Of a stretch of DNA of 64,000 nucleotides, positions 47,624-59,944 are shown piece after piece. The position numbers and the translations under genes are program-made. The notes beneath the pieces were generated by a model. That model saw nothing but the letters and a program-made list of their open reading frames with translations, was not told where the DNA came from and ran no database searches. The DNA is taken from positions 5,456,001 to 5,520,000 of the forward strand of contig JAHREC010000009.1 of the NCBI GenBank assembly GCA_020081605.1, read 5' to 3'. Positions within the stretch are counted from its first letter, which is position 1. Each line of letters opens with the position of its first letter. Source of the stretch: Albifimbria verrucaria. Its lineage: Eukaryota; Ascomycota; Sordariomycetes; Hypocreales; Stachybotryaceae.

Positions 47624-50600
47624 GATGTACTTAGAATGAAGGATGTGTAAACGTGCAAGTAGAAGTATTCAGAAGCTTGAGAACTTTTTAAGCTGTTGAT
47701 TTGTAAAGGACGTTGAAAAGTTTGTCTGTCGTTGCTTGCTTTTGATGAGATATGAAGCTGATGTGGATTTGATTGATGATGAACAAGACAATTGAATGTG
47801 ACTTTTATCATCCTTATATACTTTTTCTATCATTCTTGCCTCGGACTTCTAACCTATGTCTTTTGCGAGACCGAGACTTCATTGAAGCTCACAGTATTGG
47901 AACCATTGAGGCTTGACCGTGGTGAGCTATTCTCGGCATCCACGTCATGAGGATCAATTACTATGTAATCCCACCACAAACCAATATTCGCCGTTAATGC
48001 TATCCCCTGTTTCGGGACTATCTAGAAATGGATTATGCGTGGTAGACTTCTGGTGTCGTACCAGGGGTTTCATCGTATTATGCTCCGCCTGATTGGATAG
48101 TCAGGCTTCGCCGCAGACTTCTAACATATGATGACGTCAAATGCAAGGGCCATGTACAGCTCTTTGGTCTTCTGCCCTAGGCTTTCGAGCCCTGCTCTTA
48201 TACGAATCCTCCAGGCTCCGGCGCAACTCGCTTACTCTTGTGTTGTAGATCCCAAGAAAATGCTAGTTTCTGCCGGTTCGGGAGTATGTATTCATCCCTT
48301 CCTTCCGTTGAGAGCCCAGTGAGAGAGTCCGGCCCATGGGTGTACATGCAGGTCCATATCGTTGCCTTGCAGGGCTGATGGTCTGTAACACAACAGCCTT
48401 ATGGGATGATTATTTGGACTAGTCATAGAATGCAGAAATTATTCTCGATCATAAAGAGTGAGCAAGAAACCTGTGAGGCATTGAATGAAAGGATATCATC
48501 ACAGCTCTCGAGAAACAATGTGGCTGGAAGAAGGATGTCAGGTGTAAACTTGCAGCACTGCCACTGCATCAAAGCCTTATCAGCAAAGCGGTTCCTTTTA
48601 TTGAAAGGCGAAAAGCGAAAGTCGGACTCAGGCAAGTGATTCCGTTGCACCAAGACTGTAAGTTGCACTTGGATATTTTCAATGCCATTTCTTTGACATT
48701 ACAAAATTCCATCACAGGATTCAACTAGGCATGTCTCTCATCTTCATTTAGGAGGTCAGTTGACCAACCCGCTTAAGTTTCGGAGCGAAAGTCCTGGATA
48801 CCGCCAAATATTGCGTTGGGGGATTTTCCCGAACGCAAGACCCAGTTTCGGTTTGTTGATCACTAAGGATCATGTCTATCACTTCGCTCACCTTTCCTTA
48901 TGGGGCAGGCCCAAGGACATCGGCGTAGGTCTGGGCTTAGGACCGATAAATTTTAGTCCGTACTAATGTACTAATGAATTGTTGTGAAATAGATCCCTCT
49001 ATAAAACTTATTTAAGTATTTATATTTGTGTTCTACTATTACCAATTGCTTAAACCAGATTTTCTGTATGCTCAGTAGCCCATATTTAGTTCCCCTGCTC
49101 CAGCACAAGACATTGCCCTGCGCATGGTGTGCTAGCTTAGGATCCACCCTAGTGCATGTCAAATAAGCCCAAATTTAGGACTATTCCATGGTGTACCAGC
49201 CTGGGTTATAGGGTGGTCTTTAGGAGATTTCGTGTGCTAGCCTATGATGTACAGGCCCATTGTAGGGTCAGCACCTACGAAATGGATTGGGCGGGTGACG
49301 CAGGGAATAGAAACAGAACAAAACCCCTTTTCGGGTGGGCTTAGGCTACCACAAGCTCTCAATCCAGCCCAGAGGGCACAGAGTAGCCCAGTTCCAGAAA
49401 TGGAATAGGAAATACTCACTCTCTATGTTGAAGTCGTAAATCGATGGAACCAAGTGCATATCCTATGCTGCTTTTTCCTTTCTTTTTTCTTTCTCTTTTT
49501 TTTTTTTTTTTTTTTTTGTTAAGATAGGAGGTTTGTGTTGGTAGCGAGCAATCCCGCACTGTTTGCATGCTCTCCGAGCCATTGCAGTCTGGACGAGGAT
49601 GTCTTGCATGACAGTAGGCCAGAGGAACGCCATGGCTGCCCGCGGTATACCCTGATGTTAGGAACAATAGACAAAGAAGTACAGCCAGGTGAATCTCTAG
49701 AGAGATAGCTGCAGTAAGTTAGTTGAAAGCTTGTCGGCGCAGGAAATTTAATAGCTTGTGTACCTACTTTCAGGATGTTTGCAAGATTCTTGTTAATCAA
49801 CACGTTTATTCTAGCGATTGAGGGATTGCCGTCTGTACATTACTCCCTCTTCTCTGGTCTTCTATCATGTCAAACCTCGATACCTCATGAATATGTGGCA
49901 TATCCTACGCTTCGGTAATTGCACCTGTCAATACTGATACTTCCCAAACGACACGCTGTCAACCCCGCAATCTGCATTACATCAACCCTTGTGTGTTCAA
50001 CCAGTAGTTTGGCCGCCAACACATGGATCTATTGGCGGAATTACCACGGTCATTTCACGTTTCTTCTCCGGGGCGCAGGGTATGGATCTCGATTTACGTC
50101 GTATCGACACTTGACTGTCATTGTTTTCCCAGTTAGGAAAGTTTAAGCACTCATTCTTGCATGTGATAGAGCTGCAGGCGACTTTAGTCCAATGCTGCTG
50201 CCGCAATTTTAGCCAGGGTGTTCAAATTCTTCAGTCGTCGGGAATGTTTAATCTTGTTAGTAGAAATCTTATTAAGTGAAGGAGGATCTTATCTCCCATG
50301 CAGGAACCTAGTTGCAGAAAAAGGCCACGGAAAGTGTACCATTCTTCCAAATCAATACTTTACATTCTACAGTTTGTGGCTCGTCTAATTTGCCAGTTGA
50401 CGTGAAGTTTGGTTGTTGAGGCTCCATGCGACTGGCTACGGGGCTCCAACATTGCACCGCAGTGGAAGCCGCAAATTGGCAATGTAATCTACGCGACACG
50501 CTGCCTTACCCTAAGCCTAGTGTCCGAAAGAAAGCTCGACGAGGTTGGTAGAAGGAACGGATTTGCCTAACCAACACAACTTTGAACCACGAGGTTCACA

Positions 50601-51017
50601 GACCTGCCATCAGGCGGAAGTCCTACAACCGATTGCATCCCAATTAATAGCGATATTTGGACTTGTATGTTTGTTGTCGCTACTACACCACGATCATGCA
50701 TGATAATTTATCTGGAGTTGGGTTATCTGGACGATATTGCTCTATTACAAAACTCGTTAACCAAGGGCTAATACAGGGTTAGCTCAATCATGGCTCAATC
50801 TTCGAACAGAATACAGTGGTGTTTCCCATTGCTTCTAAGGGCAAGTTATGAGTAGATATCATATCTCATTGCATTCAGAATGCTTGTTATGCTAAGGCTG
50901 AACTTTTACAACATAATGAAAAAGCAAAGTAATCTCATCTTATCGATCGATCAACATGTAATCAACTGTAAATGTTTATACAAGCAATACACTCCAAATC
51001 ACCTGCTCTTATGAAGT
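47624..51017. other. long gene-poor region with low-level repeats
   Basis: About 3.4 kb without a supported gene. It includes a run of 22 T at 49496-49517 preceded by a 40-nt pyrimidine tract, and small shuffled repeats around 48930-49350: GCCCAWATTTAG at 49078 and 49167, and ATGGTGTRCYAGC at 49124 and 49188. The repeats suggest an old non-autonomous element, but no terminal repeats or duplication were found. Confidence 0.4.
49496..49517. repeat. poly(T) run of 22 within a pyrimidine tract
   Basis: Twenty-two consecutive T follow a CT-rich stretch from about 49470. On the minus strand this is poly(A), as at the 3' end of a retroposed sequence; no element body was identified. The true length may be larger, as homopolymers appear under-called elsewhere in this window. 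Confidence 0.8.
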
Positions 51018-52752
51018 TTACTCATCTTTCTTCCCGACTGTCCCAGCCTTTCTAAAGCCCCAGTAAGAAATTACCACAACCACTGCAGTAGCTGCAAAGA
51101 TAGTCCAGAAGGCAGCCCGATAACCTTCCATTAAAGCCTCATGTTTACCTTCTTTTGATGAGCTCTCTGTGACAGATGCGGCAATAGCTGCTGTTACCGC
51201 CAGCCCTACACTGTTGCCAAACTGAGCAACCTCGTTGAAAACACCTCCAGCTAGCGACTGCATATCCGACGGGAACGCTTCCGAAATGACCAAATTTGAA
51301 GCTGTAAATAGAACTATCGGATATTAGTTTGGGGCTCAGATTCACCAACTAATGGAAAGGAGGAATTACCGTCTGGATTTATGGGGATAGAAATAGAGCC
51401 CAGAACGGGGCAAACCAGTAATTCTCGCCAATATCAATGGTTGCCATAAGAATAGGAGCAATCAAGGTAATTACGGCAGAGACAACAGCTAGTGTCTGAA
51501 CCTTCACACGCGAAATCAGGTACGCTGTGGCGATATTAACAGCAGCACCCATAATGGGATGTGGGATAAATCGTAAGGAGCTCTCAAGTGCAGAGACTCC
51601 TCAACTTCCTGAAAGCTAATGTTTGGGTTAGATTTAAGCAAGCGAATGAGAAGCTCAATATAACAGTCGAAGAAACACTCACTATAGCGTCGTAAAGTAC
51701 TCAATTCCATTGAGTGCAGCCCAGCAGAAAAAGACCGAGGTGCAGACAGCTGTGAAGGCAGCATTTCGCCACAGTTTGTTAGGTATCAAAGCTGAGCGAC
51801 CCTTTTGGTTCGTAAATGCATCCAGCAAGGAAATGCTATAATTAAGGCGAGGGAGACACCCAGCAATGCTGCATTCTGGGCGTATGTGACGCTGACGTAC
51901 GAAGATGATATCATCGCCAGGACATACATTAATAGCCCGAATGCCACTGATAGAATGAAAGCGCCAACCCAATCAATATCTGCAAGGCGCTTCCATTTCT
52001 GACCTGTATGCAGGCGAGCCGTTGGTAGCGACCATATCGCTATAGTAGAGAGGATAAAGTTGATAATGGCCATTATATAATAGGCCCATCTCCAACCAAT
52101 CGTGTCAGTAAAAATGCCACCCAATACCAGACCTACAGCGTATCCCAGAGGTTGCCCCATGCCATTCATAGCAAATGCAGTATTGCGCCAGGAACCTTTG
52201 GGAAATGTCGCCGTAATAAGCCCAACAGCGGTCGGCAAGCACATTGAGATGGCTACGCCTAAGAGAGTTCGAAAGACAATTACTTGGATACCTGTTTGAG
52301 CGAATCCAAGAGCTATCGTAAATATGCAGAAGAGGTAGCTTCCAATGAGCCACATAAGCTTAGCCCCACGACATCAGCTACTGCTCCGAAGATCAGGAGC
52401 AGGCAACCAGCCGCAAGAGCGTATACTGCGGCGGGCCATAGATAGAGGGCTTGGGACAGGCCGACATCCCGGGCAAGCTGTGGCGTTGCGGCGATAAGTA
52501 TTCCAGAGCCCATTGTGTTGAGAAAGCTGATGCCTGCCAACGTTGCGATGACACCAATAGCCCTGGCTTTCGGGACATTTCTTGACGGTTCGGCGGGAGG
52601 GCCTGATTGACTTCCAGCCTGCACGCTGGGGCCAACTGCACCGCATCTGCCTCGGCGATGCCGCTGGGAGCAGCGGCGACAATGCTATCTTTATCGCGTG
52701 AGGATAATGATTCTAGCTGTATTGTCTGCGTTTCTTGGCTACTGGAAGCCAT
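51018..52752 (-). CDS. MFS multidrug-type transporter (DHA family)
   Basis: Membrane exporter for drugs, toxins or metabolites. The hydrophilic N-terminus begins MASSSQETQTIQLESL. TM1 is IGVIATLAGISFLNTMGSGIL, followed by YLWPAAVYALAAGCLLLIFGAVADVVG, which carries the A-like GAVADxxG loop. TM4 has VFRTLLGVAISMCLPTAVGL and TM5 the GMGQPLGYAVGLVLGG antiporter motif C-like region. GWRWAYYIMAIINF is typical of fungal 14-segment DHA2 proteins. The C-terminal half includes FNEVAQFGNSVGLAVTAAI and ends VGKKDE. Introns are expected near 51310-51370 and 51600-51690. Missing single bases include GGGG 52629-52632, CCCC 52364-52367 and one near 51830. About 510 residues. No biosynthetic neighbour fixes the substrate, though the KMO-like gene starts 1.4 kb away, divergently. 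Confidence 0.85.
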
Positions 52753-54186
52753 AGCTGCTGCTGTCGCGGCGAATGTAGGGAGATGGAGGTGACGGGCTGG
52801 GCACGCAAGGAGGAGGTGGTGTACAGTAAAAGGTCAATGGAGAAAGCCAAAGGATGGGCGACGCGCCAAATGGGCTGCCCACATTTGGCCCAAACCAAGC
52901 TAAACAATGCCCAAGGAACCAATTAAGGGTGTCAGCACTATGACGACATGAGGACAATGTAACCATGGGGTAACACTCATGACGACACAAGGACTGTGCG
53001 CCCAATCGAAGGCAGGGAACAGTAAGCATAGATTAGTATCCAGGTAGGATCGTGATCGAGCCTCTCTGCCCCGCCACTAAACTCGGGCCGTGCATCCTTG
53101 TGCAGGTTAATTGAACCGCCCAACGCTAGTGTTTTGAGCCTCTTTGTGGCCATCAGATGCCTAAACGTTACTATGCGACGCTGTAAAAGTGGTTTCATGA
53201 GGTAGTTAGCTATTGAAAGATTGTATTCTGGCAGGGTGTGAGCGCGCCCAGCCCCTGTCATGCCGGTCTTGATGGCTATATAGCGCATAGAGAATTCTGT
53301 GAGTTTATCATGGCTGGATCTTTACTCAACGAGGTTATGGTTTATTTCATATATTAGAGATGAAACGGAACAAGCGCATGAGCTGAAATTCTCATAAACT
53401 ACACGCAGTATTGAGGCACAGCCGGCCGATCATGAGAGTACTCTCGACACATCGTGCGTCATTACACCAAGGTGACGGATCCCTGCCACTTTTCAAGAAG
53501 CTTAATGCGGTAGGTATTGTGGGATGATCATCTCACGGTAGGCCTGCAAGATGGTGCCTGTCCTGGCCATCCCCTGGCACTCTTCCGACAGCGCATGGTA
53601 AGGATCTAAATCCCAGCGCGGGCACAAACAATGACGAGTTGCATCTTACCCCAGTTCGTGACAAAGTGGATAAACGTTATGCAGGTATAGAAAGTATGCC
53701 TTGTTTACGGGCAGTTTCGCTCAGAAACTAGCGTCATAAGCCAGGTGTCTCTTTTGGGCGACTGTGATAATACCATAATTACTCGATTGCAACAACCGAA
53801 CAACAGTGTGCTATGATACAATGGCCATGTACTATGATACAACAGTTATGTACTGTGATATAATGATTTTCCTACAATAATACAATAACGGCGTAGTGTG
53901 ATATCAAAGGAGAATAATCCTTGCTGGAGGCTTCATTATGTTTTTATTCTTCATTCTGTATAGTGATACTTTTTGTTTTCCTATTCCGTTTGAGGAAAAC
54001 ACTATTATCATGAAATATCTATAAGAAGCAGATGTTCTTACAGATCAGGAGATCTAGTCTCACCATCTTCTGTGTAGAATCGCAAGCCACTTATTAGCTT
54101 CTCGCTCTTTCCGTTGGAAATTTTAACAACACCAAAGCTGAAAGACCCGTCAATCCATCAAGCTAAATCTTTACATGAGTATTACA
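52753..54186. promoter_or_regulatory. divergent intergenic region between MFS exporter and KMO-like gene
   Basis: About 1.4 kb with no gene recognised. A 21-bp tandem repeat lies at 53807-53869. The sequence 53860-54100 is AT-rich and precedes the KMO-like start. Shared regulation of exporter and oxygenase is possible. Confidence 0.4.
53807..53869. repeat. 21-bp imperfect tandem repeat, three copies
   Basis: Three adjacent 21-bp units begin TGTGCTATGATACAA, TGTACTATGATACAA and TGTACTGTGATATAA. They are about 320 bp upstream of the KMO-like start codon. The shared core is TGTRCTRTGATAYAA. Confidence 0.8.
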
Positions 54187-55902
54187 ATGGAAGCACAAGG
54201 CAAAATTGTTGTGGTCGGTGCAGGACCAGTTGGAGCCCTGGCAGCTCTCTACGCGGCGAGAAGGGGTTACGAAGTTGAGTTGTACGAATTACGAGGAGGT
54301 GAGTGATGCGAAGTTGGGCCCATTGAAACGTGCAATAATCTAAAAATTCCTCACAGATCCCAACCACAGTGATCCATCCCTTCGACCGGATATTGCTGTC
54401 ATTCCTTTAGCTCTCTCCGAGCGTGGCATTCAGGCGATTTCGGGAGCTGGCGTACCTGGTCTACTTGAAGACATCCTTGCTGACTCGCGAGATATCTACA
54501 CACGCATGATCCACACTTTTGATAGCAACGGCAAACAGAAGTTGATTCCAATGACTTACGGCCCTAATGGAGAGGTAATAATTCTCTTTCGTATCTCGAG
54601 GATGAATCATCTGACGAAAATCACCTAGTGCCTGCACACACTGCAACGTGATAAGATCACCAAGTACTGCCTTCTTGCTCTTGAGAAGGAACCCACTGCC
54701 AAGCTTTTCTTTAACCAGAAGATGGTAAGCTGCGACTTTGACAAGAAGGTTGTCACTTTCGAAGCTGTGCAGTGGAAACAAAGGTCACGAACTGCCGAGC
54801 AAAACCTAGCCGACGATGTCATCGGAAACAAGCCCAAGCCTGTCGCCAAGCCTGCGGAAGAATTCGGAAACTCATCCACCGTTCCTGTTACGGAAGAGAC
54901 ACTGAAGGAAGTCCCTTCGAATTCCTCATTGGTGCAGATGGAACTTATTCGTCTGTTCGTCAGGCCATGATGCGCAAAATGGAGGTAGACTTCTCCCAGG
55001 TATACTGCAACGCGCTCTGGTGTGACTTGATCTTCCCAGCCGACTCACGCGGCAATTACCGCATGGATTCTCAATGTCTCCATGTTTGGCCAGCCGACGA
55101 GAACATCGTTATGGCCCAGCCTGACTTTGTGAGTCCTACCCGGGCCTACTTTAGGGCTTCCCCATATTAATGTGAACTTGTTATTAGAATGGCTCCTTTC
55201 GTGCTGGAATGGTCTGCGCCACTGATACTGTCCGATACTACGAGGAGCATCCGTACGAATTCGCGGAATGGTTCAAGAAAGAGTTTGCCGGAATTGTTCC
55301 TGATCTCCTCTCAGAGCAGGAACTTACGAACCAGTTCATCGCGCACCAGAAGATTCCCTCAAGTCGATCAAGCTCAGTAAACTGGGCTACAAGGACAATG
55401 CCGTCCTCCTAGGTGATAGTTCGCACACCATGACACCTTTCCACGCTATGGGTATGATCACTGGATTAGAAGACGTCCGAATCTTCTTCCAAAAGTTCCG
55501 CGACCCAGCCGTGGCTCAACTTGTATCTCAACCCAATGGCGAAAAAACTCTTCCTCCCTTCTGCCCTAAGGGAACCATTGCTGGCTACACAGAGTTCCGA
55601 CTCCCAGATGTACACACCATGGTGGACCTTGCACATGAGCATTACGCTGAGCTGCGTCATGGAGTTAGATCCCCATAAAGCGAGCTCGAAAGGTCTTTGA
55701 CGCCGCTCTTGGCCGACATATCCCTGCCCTTGACTGGACTACAATGTACGCACGTATCCAGTTCGGAAACGATAGGTTCAGCGACGTTGTTCGCAAGGAA
55801 AAGAAACAAGAGAAAATTGTTAAGGCTGGAATCTACACTACAGCAGCCATTGTTTTGGGTACTGTCGTCACTCATTTAGGCACCTTTGCATTGCTCCCTT
55901 AA
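54187..55902 (+). CDS. kynurenine 3-monooxygenase-like FAD enzyme
   Basis: Group A flavoprotein monooxygenase resembling Bna4/KMO, which hydroxylates L-kynurenine at the mitochondrial outer membrane. Seen: [20 protein letters not shown] (FAD GxGxxG), [36 protein letters not shown] (GADG), [26 protein letters not shown] (GD motif) and a C-terminal hydrophobic helix ([21 protein letters not shown]) like the KMO membrane anchor. Introns fit at 54299-54356, 54575-54628 and 55129-55188. Bases are missing near TT 54916, CCC 55356-55358 and near the end, where the frame must pass a TAA at 55676. The segments usually reading KSINLALSERG and SVDRxxLN are altered ([18 protein letters not shown]), so this is a divergent paralogue and may use another aromatic amine. 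Corrected length is about 510 residues. Confidence 0.82.
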
Positions 55903-56464
55903 TTTCTCTTTCCTTTTGTCGGTTGTATTCAATGTTCATTTTTTCTAGTTGGTATTTATGATGAAATGGTGGTTATCTTATAAGCGCTGGAGTTTAGCAA
56001 AATCATAAACTTAATAGCTTATTCTCTAGATAGGAAATGCATCTAGGCATATATCTTCCAATTACTTATAGCAAAGTCTTTTTATCCTTCAAACGGTACT
56101 ACAACCATAGTCAATTGTGGTGAAGTATGGCTATAGAAAACAATTGTAAGTTTCAGTGGCCGTGATGTTCCCATAATTCAACATATTAGCCTGCCATTGC
56201 AATTAGCCAGGAAATGCCAAGAACTGTAGTAGGCTATTTCTACTCTGATATTGGTGCAATAATGATGCTAGTTGTGCATGAGGGTTTAGCTATTACACCA
56301 TCATTGAATGATTTGGCAACTCTGCTATTCCTAACTTGTGCAGAAGTTCTGCTGAATCAGGCATGTCGGAAAAACGCCTCATCATCATCTCCAACTTTCT
56401 GGAAATTCCTCCATTTCTTCTGCTCTGGACCGCCAATCGTCACTAGAACTACCGAACTATTGGA
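55903..56464. other. convergent 3' region
   Basis: AT-rich segment between the KMO-like gene and the SAT4-like gene. A plus-strand frame at 56214-56567 is antisense to the SAT4-like 3' end and has no support. Confidence 0.45.
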
Positions 56465-57528
56465 CTATTTTTGTAAAGTGGAAATATGCGAGAATTTTGA
56501 AGTGATGTATCTAATGGTAGCAGATCTCATGACACGGTCGAGCAGCGAAGCCAAGCTGGGCAAATGAACAGCAATGATACCGAGCCAAATTTCGAGGCTG
56601 CTCTGAAGTAACAGTAGCACCACATCGTGAGGGAGATCTGTAGTGTGATCTCTGCTAATGATGGTGATGATTACCAAGCGCTATACCATAGATAATATGA
56701 CACTGGACATAATGTTAGCATGCCCTTGGTATAGCACGGATAAATTAGTATCAAAGGTTTCTCACACAAAGCCAAGACCGAACATGGCGGTGACAGTAAA
56801 TTTCTTTCGTAGAGGCATTTTCAAGCGACAGATGACTGGAAGAGTAATAATAACAATAATGTAATCCAAAGCAAGGTTGGAAACAACAGACGCGTACTCC
56901 TCTTTAATGTTGACCGGCAATTCGTCATCTGAAGAACAGGATCCAGAAGTGCCATATCTTATCGCAATGCGTGCTGAAAACTATAAGGAAGGATAACATC
57001 CAGCCACTAACACAAGATGCCATAAAATAGCAAAAGGTCCGAAGAAAGCGGTTAGCTCCAAAGGCCTGAACATAGAGGGCGAGTATGGTAAGTTTACAGA
57101 AGCCAGTTGCAAAGGTCCAAGTGAAGCTGAACCCAACCATGGCCTTGTGGTAAATTCGAGTTAGCTGCCTTCTTGATTGGATCCGGAAAGCCAGATTGAC
57201 TCCATTTGGTTTCGAATAGGCTGAATTTGATGTGGACTGCTATCATATCCCAATCACCGATCTCTAGTAGGGCGTCGGCATGCTCTCCAGCCCCATTGAA
57301 AATTTCTGCTGTGGTTAGTTTGGAAACGATCAGTTGCCACATAGGCTAGACCTACCCCAGAAGGATAATGCTTCATTGGCAATCATTGAAGCCACTGATA
57401 CAAGAGCAAGGTAATCATCCGAGCGCAACTTTCTCTTGGTCACTATGAAGATTGTATAAAGCCTCAATGCCGTCACAACCAAAACCATGAACGTAAAGAT
57501 CGAGGCCCAGATCGCGAGATCTCGACCC
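56465..57528 (-). CDS. SAT4/fungal rhodopsin-domain membrane protein (partial model)
   Basis: Seven-membrane-segment protein of the fungal SAT4 (rhodopsin_fungal) family, relatives of PTH11-like receptors. Exon pieces on the minus strand read in order: LAIWASIFTFMVLVVTAL (TM1), KRKLRSDDYLALVS (the conserved DD after TM1), GAGEHADALL, GFSFTWTFATGFCKLTILAL and FLRTFCYFMASC, then DYIIVIITLPVICRLKMPLRKKF (TM5 loop signature), and finally LQSSLEIWLGIIAVHLPSLASLL, which matches the family's last segment. At least three introns are implied. One frame change near 57140 needs two missing bases or one extra base and is unresolved. The start exon upstream of 57528 was not found. The order of family motifs is convincing, the exact model is not. 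Function could be signalling or sensing; many SAT4 proteins sit beside metabolite genes. Confidence 0.7.
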
Positions 57529-58430
57529 CTAGGATAAATTTAAATCATAATGATTGCAGGCAATACCTATCGCATACGAGCCATACGCGTGTATGGTTGT
57601 TAAATAGTTGAAAATAATAAGTCGCAAAGATGAACAGAAGCTGTTTGGATCCGTGTTATGAAGCGCATCTGCTCACTCCTATTTTTAAATGTTCTGTAGT
57701 GTATATGGAACACAACAGGAGTGAGAAGTTATTTACCGTTGGTTGGTAGTGACAATGTTGGTTCTGAGCTGGTAATTAGCAAGAGCAGCAAATTCGCCCC
57801 TGTTACGCAAGTTCTCGGTTCATCTGCTGTTGGCAGAAGTTTGGGAGCACTCCGTGCCGTCCCTCCCCTGATTCGCAAAGAAAATGCGACTGCCCAGCGC
57901 GATCAGGCTTGAAGAAGCGATCTTTTGATTACTCAACCCCTCCTTGTTCCATTACCTCGCTTGCAAAGTTGAGGGCGGCTTCCATGTCCGAGGTCGAGAC
58001 CACACACCTCCAGCTAAGTTTACTCGCTCCTCATCGATTCACCTCTCAACAGGCGCATTGTCCCAACAAAGAGGTGGATATGGGTTACAATGCGACAGAG
58101 TGAAGAGCAGACCTACCAATAGGATAGCTTCCGCCTGCGGCCGTTTGTTCCCCCACCTTGACGTGTTTCGGACATTCCATCTTGAGCAGGATCCTTAACC
58201 AACATGCTTTTCTAATGGTCTAGCCGTCCTTTTGAAGAGAAGTCGGTCAGGAAAAACTGCTCCCCTACGATGCAGCCTCCATAGCCAACAAATTTCGATC
58301 ACACTCAGCCCACCATTCATGTTTTACAGCAAGGTGATTTCCTGTTTCTTCACTCCGAAGAATGTCATTCTACACGAGATCTTTGCTCTATCTTGCCATT
58401 ATCTAAAGCGCCACTAGCAACACGATCACC
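57529..58430. promoter_or_regulatory. divergent region between SAT4-like gene and BBE oxidase
   Basis: Probably includes the missing first exon of the SAT4-like gene and the BBE promoter. Plus-strand frames at 57721-58417 lack features. Confidence 0.35.
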
Positions 58431-59944
58431 ATGGCAACTTCTGGTTCCGACCGATGCGGAAAGCCTGCTTTTTGCCTCGACTCTGGCAGTACCCGGAGCT
58501 TAAGTGCTCGAATCTTGATGCCATCAGACCCCGAGTATGGAGCTTCTGAGAATTCTTACTGGTCAAACACAGCTAAAATAGGGCCCGCTTGCATTATCCG
58601 ACCGTCTTCTGTTGAGCAAGTGTCAGAGTCAGTCACGGCTCTTGTAAATGCCAAACAGAAATTTGCGGTCCGAAGTGGCGGGCATGCCCCTTTACGAGGC
58701 ACGAATAACATACATAATGGCGTGACTATTGATCTCACACTACTCAACAATATTGCATACGATTCCACAACCGAAACTATCAGTTTTGGACCTGGAGTAC
58801 GTTGGAAGGATGTGCTTAAAGAACTCCAACCATACAATCGAGTTGTTGCCGGAGGCAGAGAAGGACAGACTGGTGTTGGTGGTTTCCTCCTTGGAGGTGG
58901 GAATGCTTGGATCACCGCTCGAGAAGGCTTTGCCTATGATAATGTTGTTGTTTTTGAAATCGTGCTGGCTAACGGGAATATTATTAACGCTACCAAGGAT
59001 ACCCATAACGATTTATTTCGTGCTCTTAAAGGTGGCTGGAATAACTTCGGCGTGGTCACCAGGTTTACTATCCGAACCTTTGTTAACAACTTTATTTATG
59101 GTGGTGTCACAGTGTCTCCTAAAGGGGCAATTCCTCGAGCCATTGCAATCACAGAGAACTTCACGAAGAATGTGGTTAAATATCCAGACAGCAGTCTTAT
59201 TGTTGTTATAGGCTATGCCGAATCTCTTAAAGATATTGTTATCTCAGGTGCTGTGGTTGAGATAAAGGGGTCGAAGATTCTCCTGCATGGACTGAATGGT
59301 CTACCTTACCAACAATCATGGATACGCGTAGGAGAAAGACAATGTTGGATATGGGTCTCGAAACCTCCTTGGCTGCGAACCAGTAGTAAGTTAAGCCTAA
59401 CTTGTTCCCGAATTTGGTTAAATTAACAACAGGGCTATGAATTAGTACTACCTGGTCAACCATCACAGTTAAAAATGATAAGCGAATCCTTGACAAAGCG
59501 AACGAGCTCCATGAGATCCTCGTCCAAGACCTTTTGGCCTTTATACCAGACGGTGAATTTACAACCCAACTTATCTTTCAGCCTATTCCCACGCTTTTTG
59601 GACAACATTCTCTTGCAAAAGGCGGAAACGTACTTGGGCTTGAGCGTAATACTGAGGATGGTATTCTCATACAGATAAATACTATGTTAAAAACCGAGGC
59701 TCAAGAAAGTTTTGCTGCCCCCAAAGTGTTGATAGCTCTTGAGGAACTGAAGAGCTTCGCTCAGACTATTGAGAATGGCCTCTTCGACTGGGTATATATT
59801 AACTATGCTGATGTCAGCCAGAACGTTCTTGAAGGATATGGCCATGACAATATTAGATTCATGAAGGAGGTGGCTGCTGTTTATGATCCTATGGAAGTTT
59901 TCCAGAATTTGTGTGTTGGAGGATTCAAGCTCTCTGATGTCTAG
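58431..59944 (+). CDS. BBE-like FAD-linked oxidoreductase
   Basis: Flavoenzyme of the berberine-bridge/PCMH family that oxidises alcohols, sugars or alkaloid-like substrates. The N-terminus MATSGSDRCGKPAFCL has no clear signal peptide. The PCMH fold is shown by IIRPSSVEQVSESVTALV, FAVRSGGHAPLRGTNN (His in SGGH, the covalent FAD site) and VTIDLTLLNNIAYD. GGREGQTGVGGFLLGGG is the second loop; it lacks the Cys found in bicovalent enzymes, so attachment is probably only through His. The C-terminal part has NYADVSQNVLEGYG and YDPMEVFQNLCVGGFKL, the typical BBE end. One base is missing at GGGG 59267-59270. An intron lies at about 59382-59443 (GTAAGTTAAG donor, GAATTAG acceptor), giving about 480 residues. 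Often found in fungal metabolite clusters. Confidence 0.9.

Noticed and set aside
49416..49667. 83-codon frame with poly-lysine
   Set aside because: The lysines are simply the translated poly(A/T) tract.
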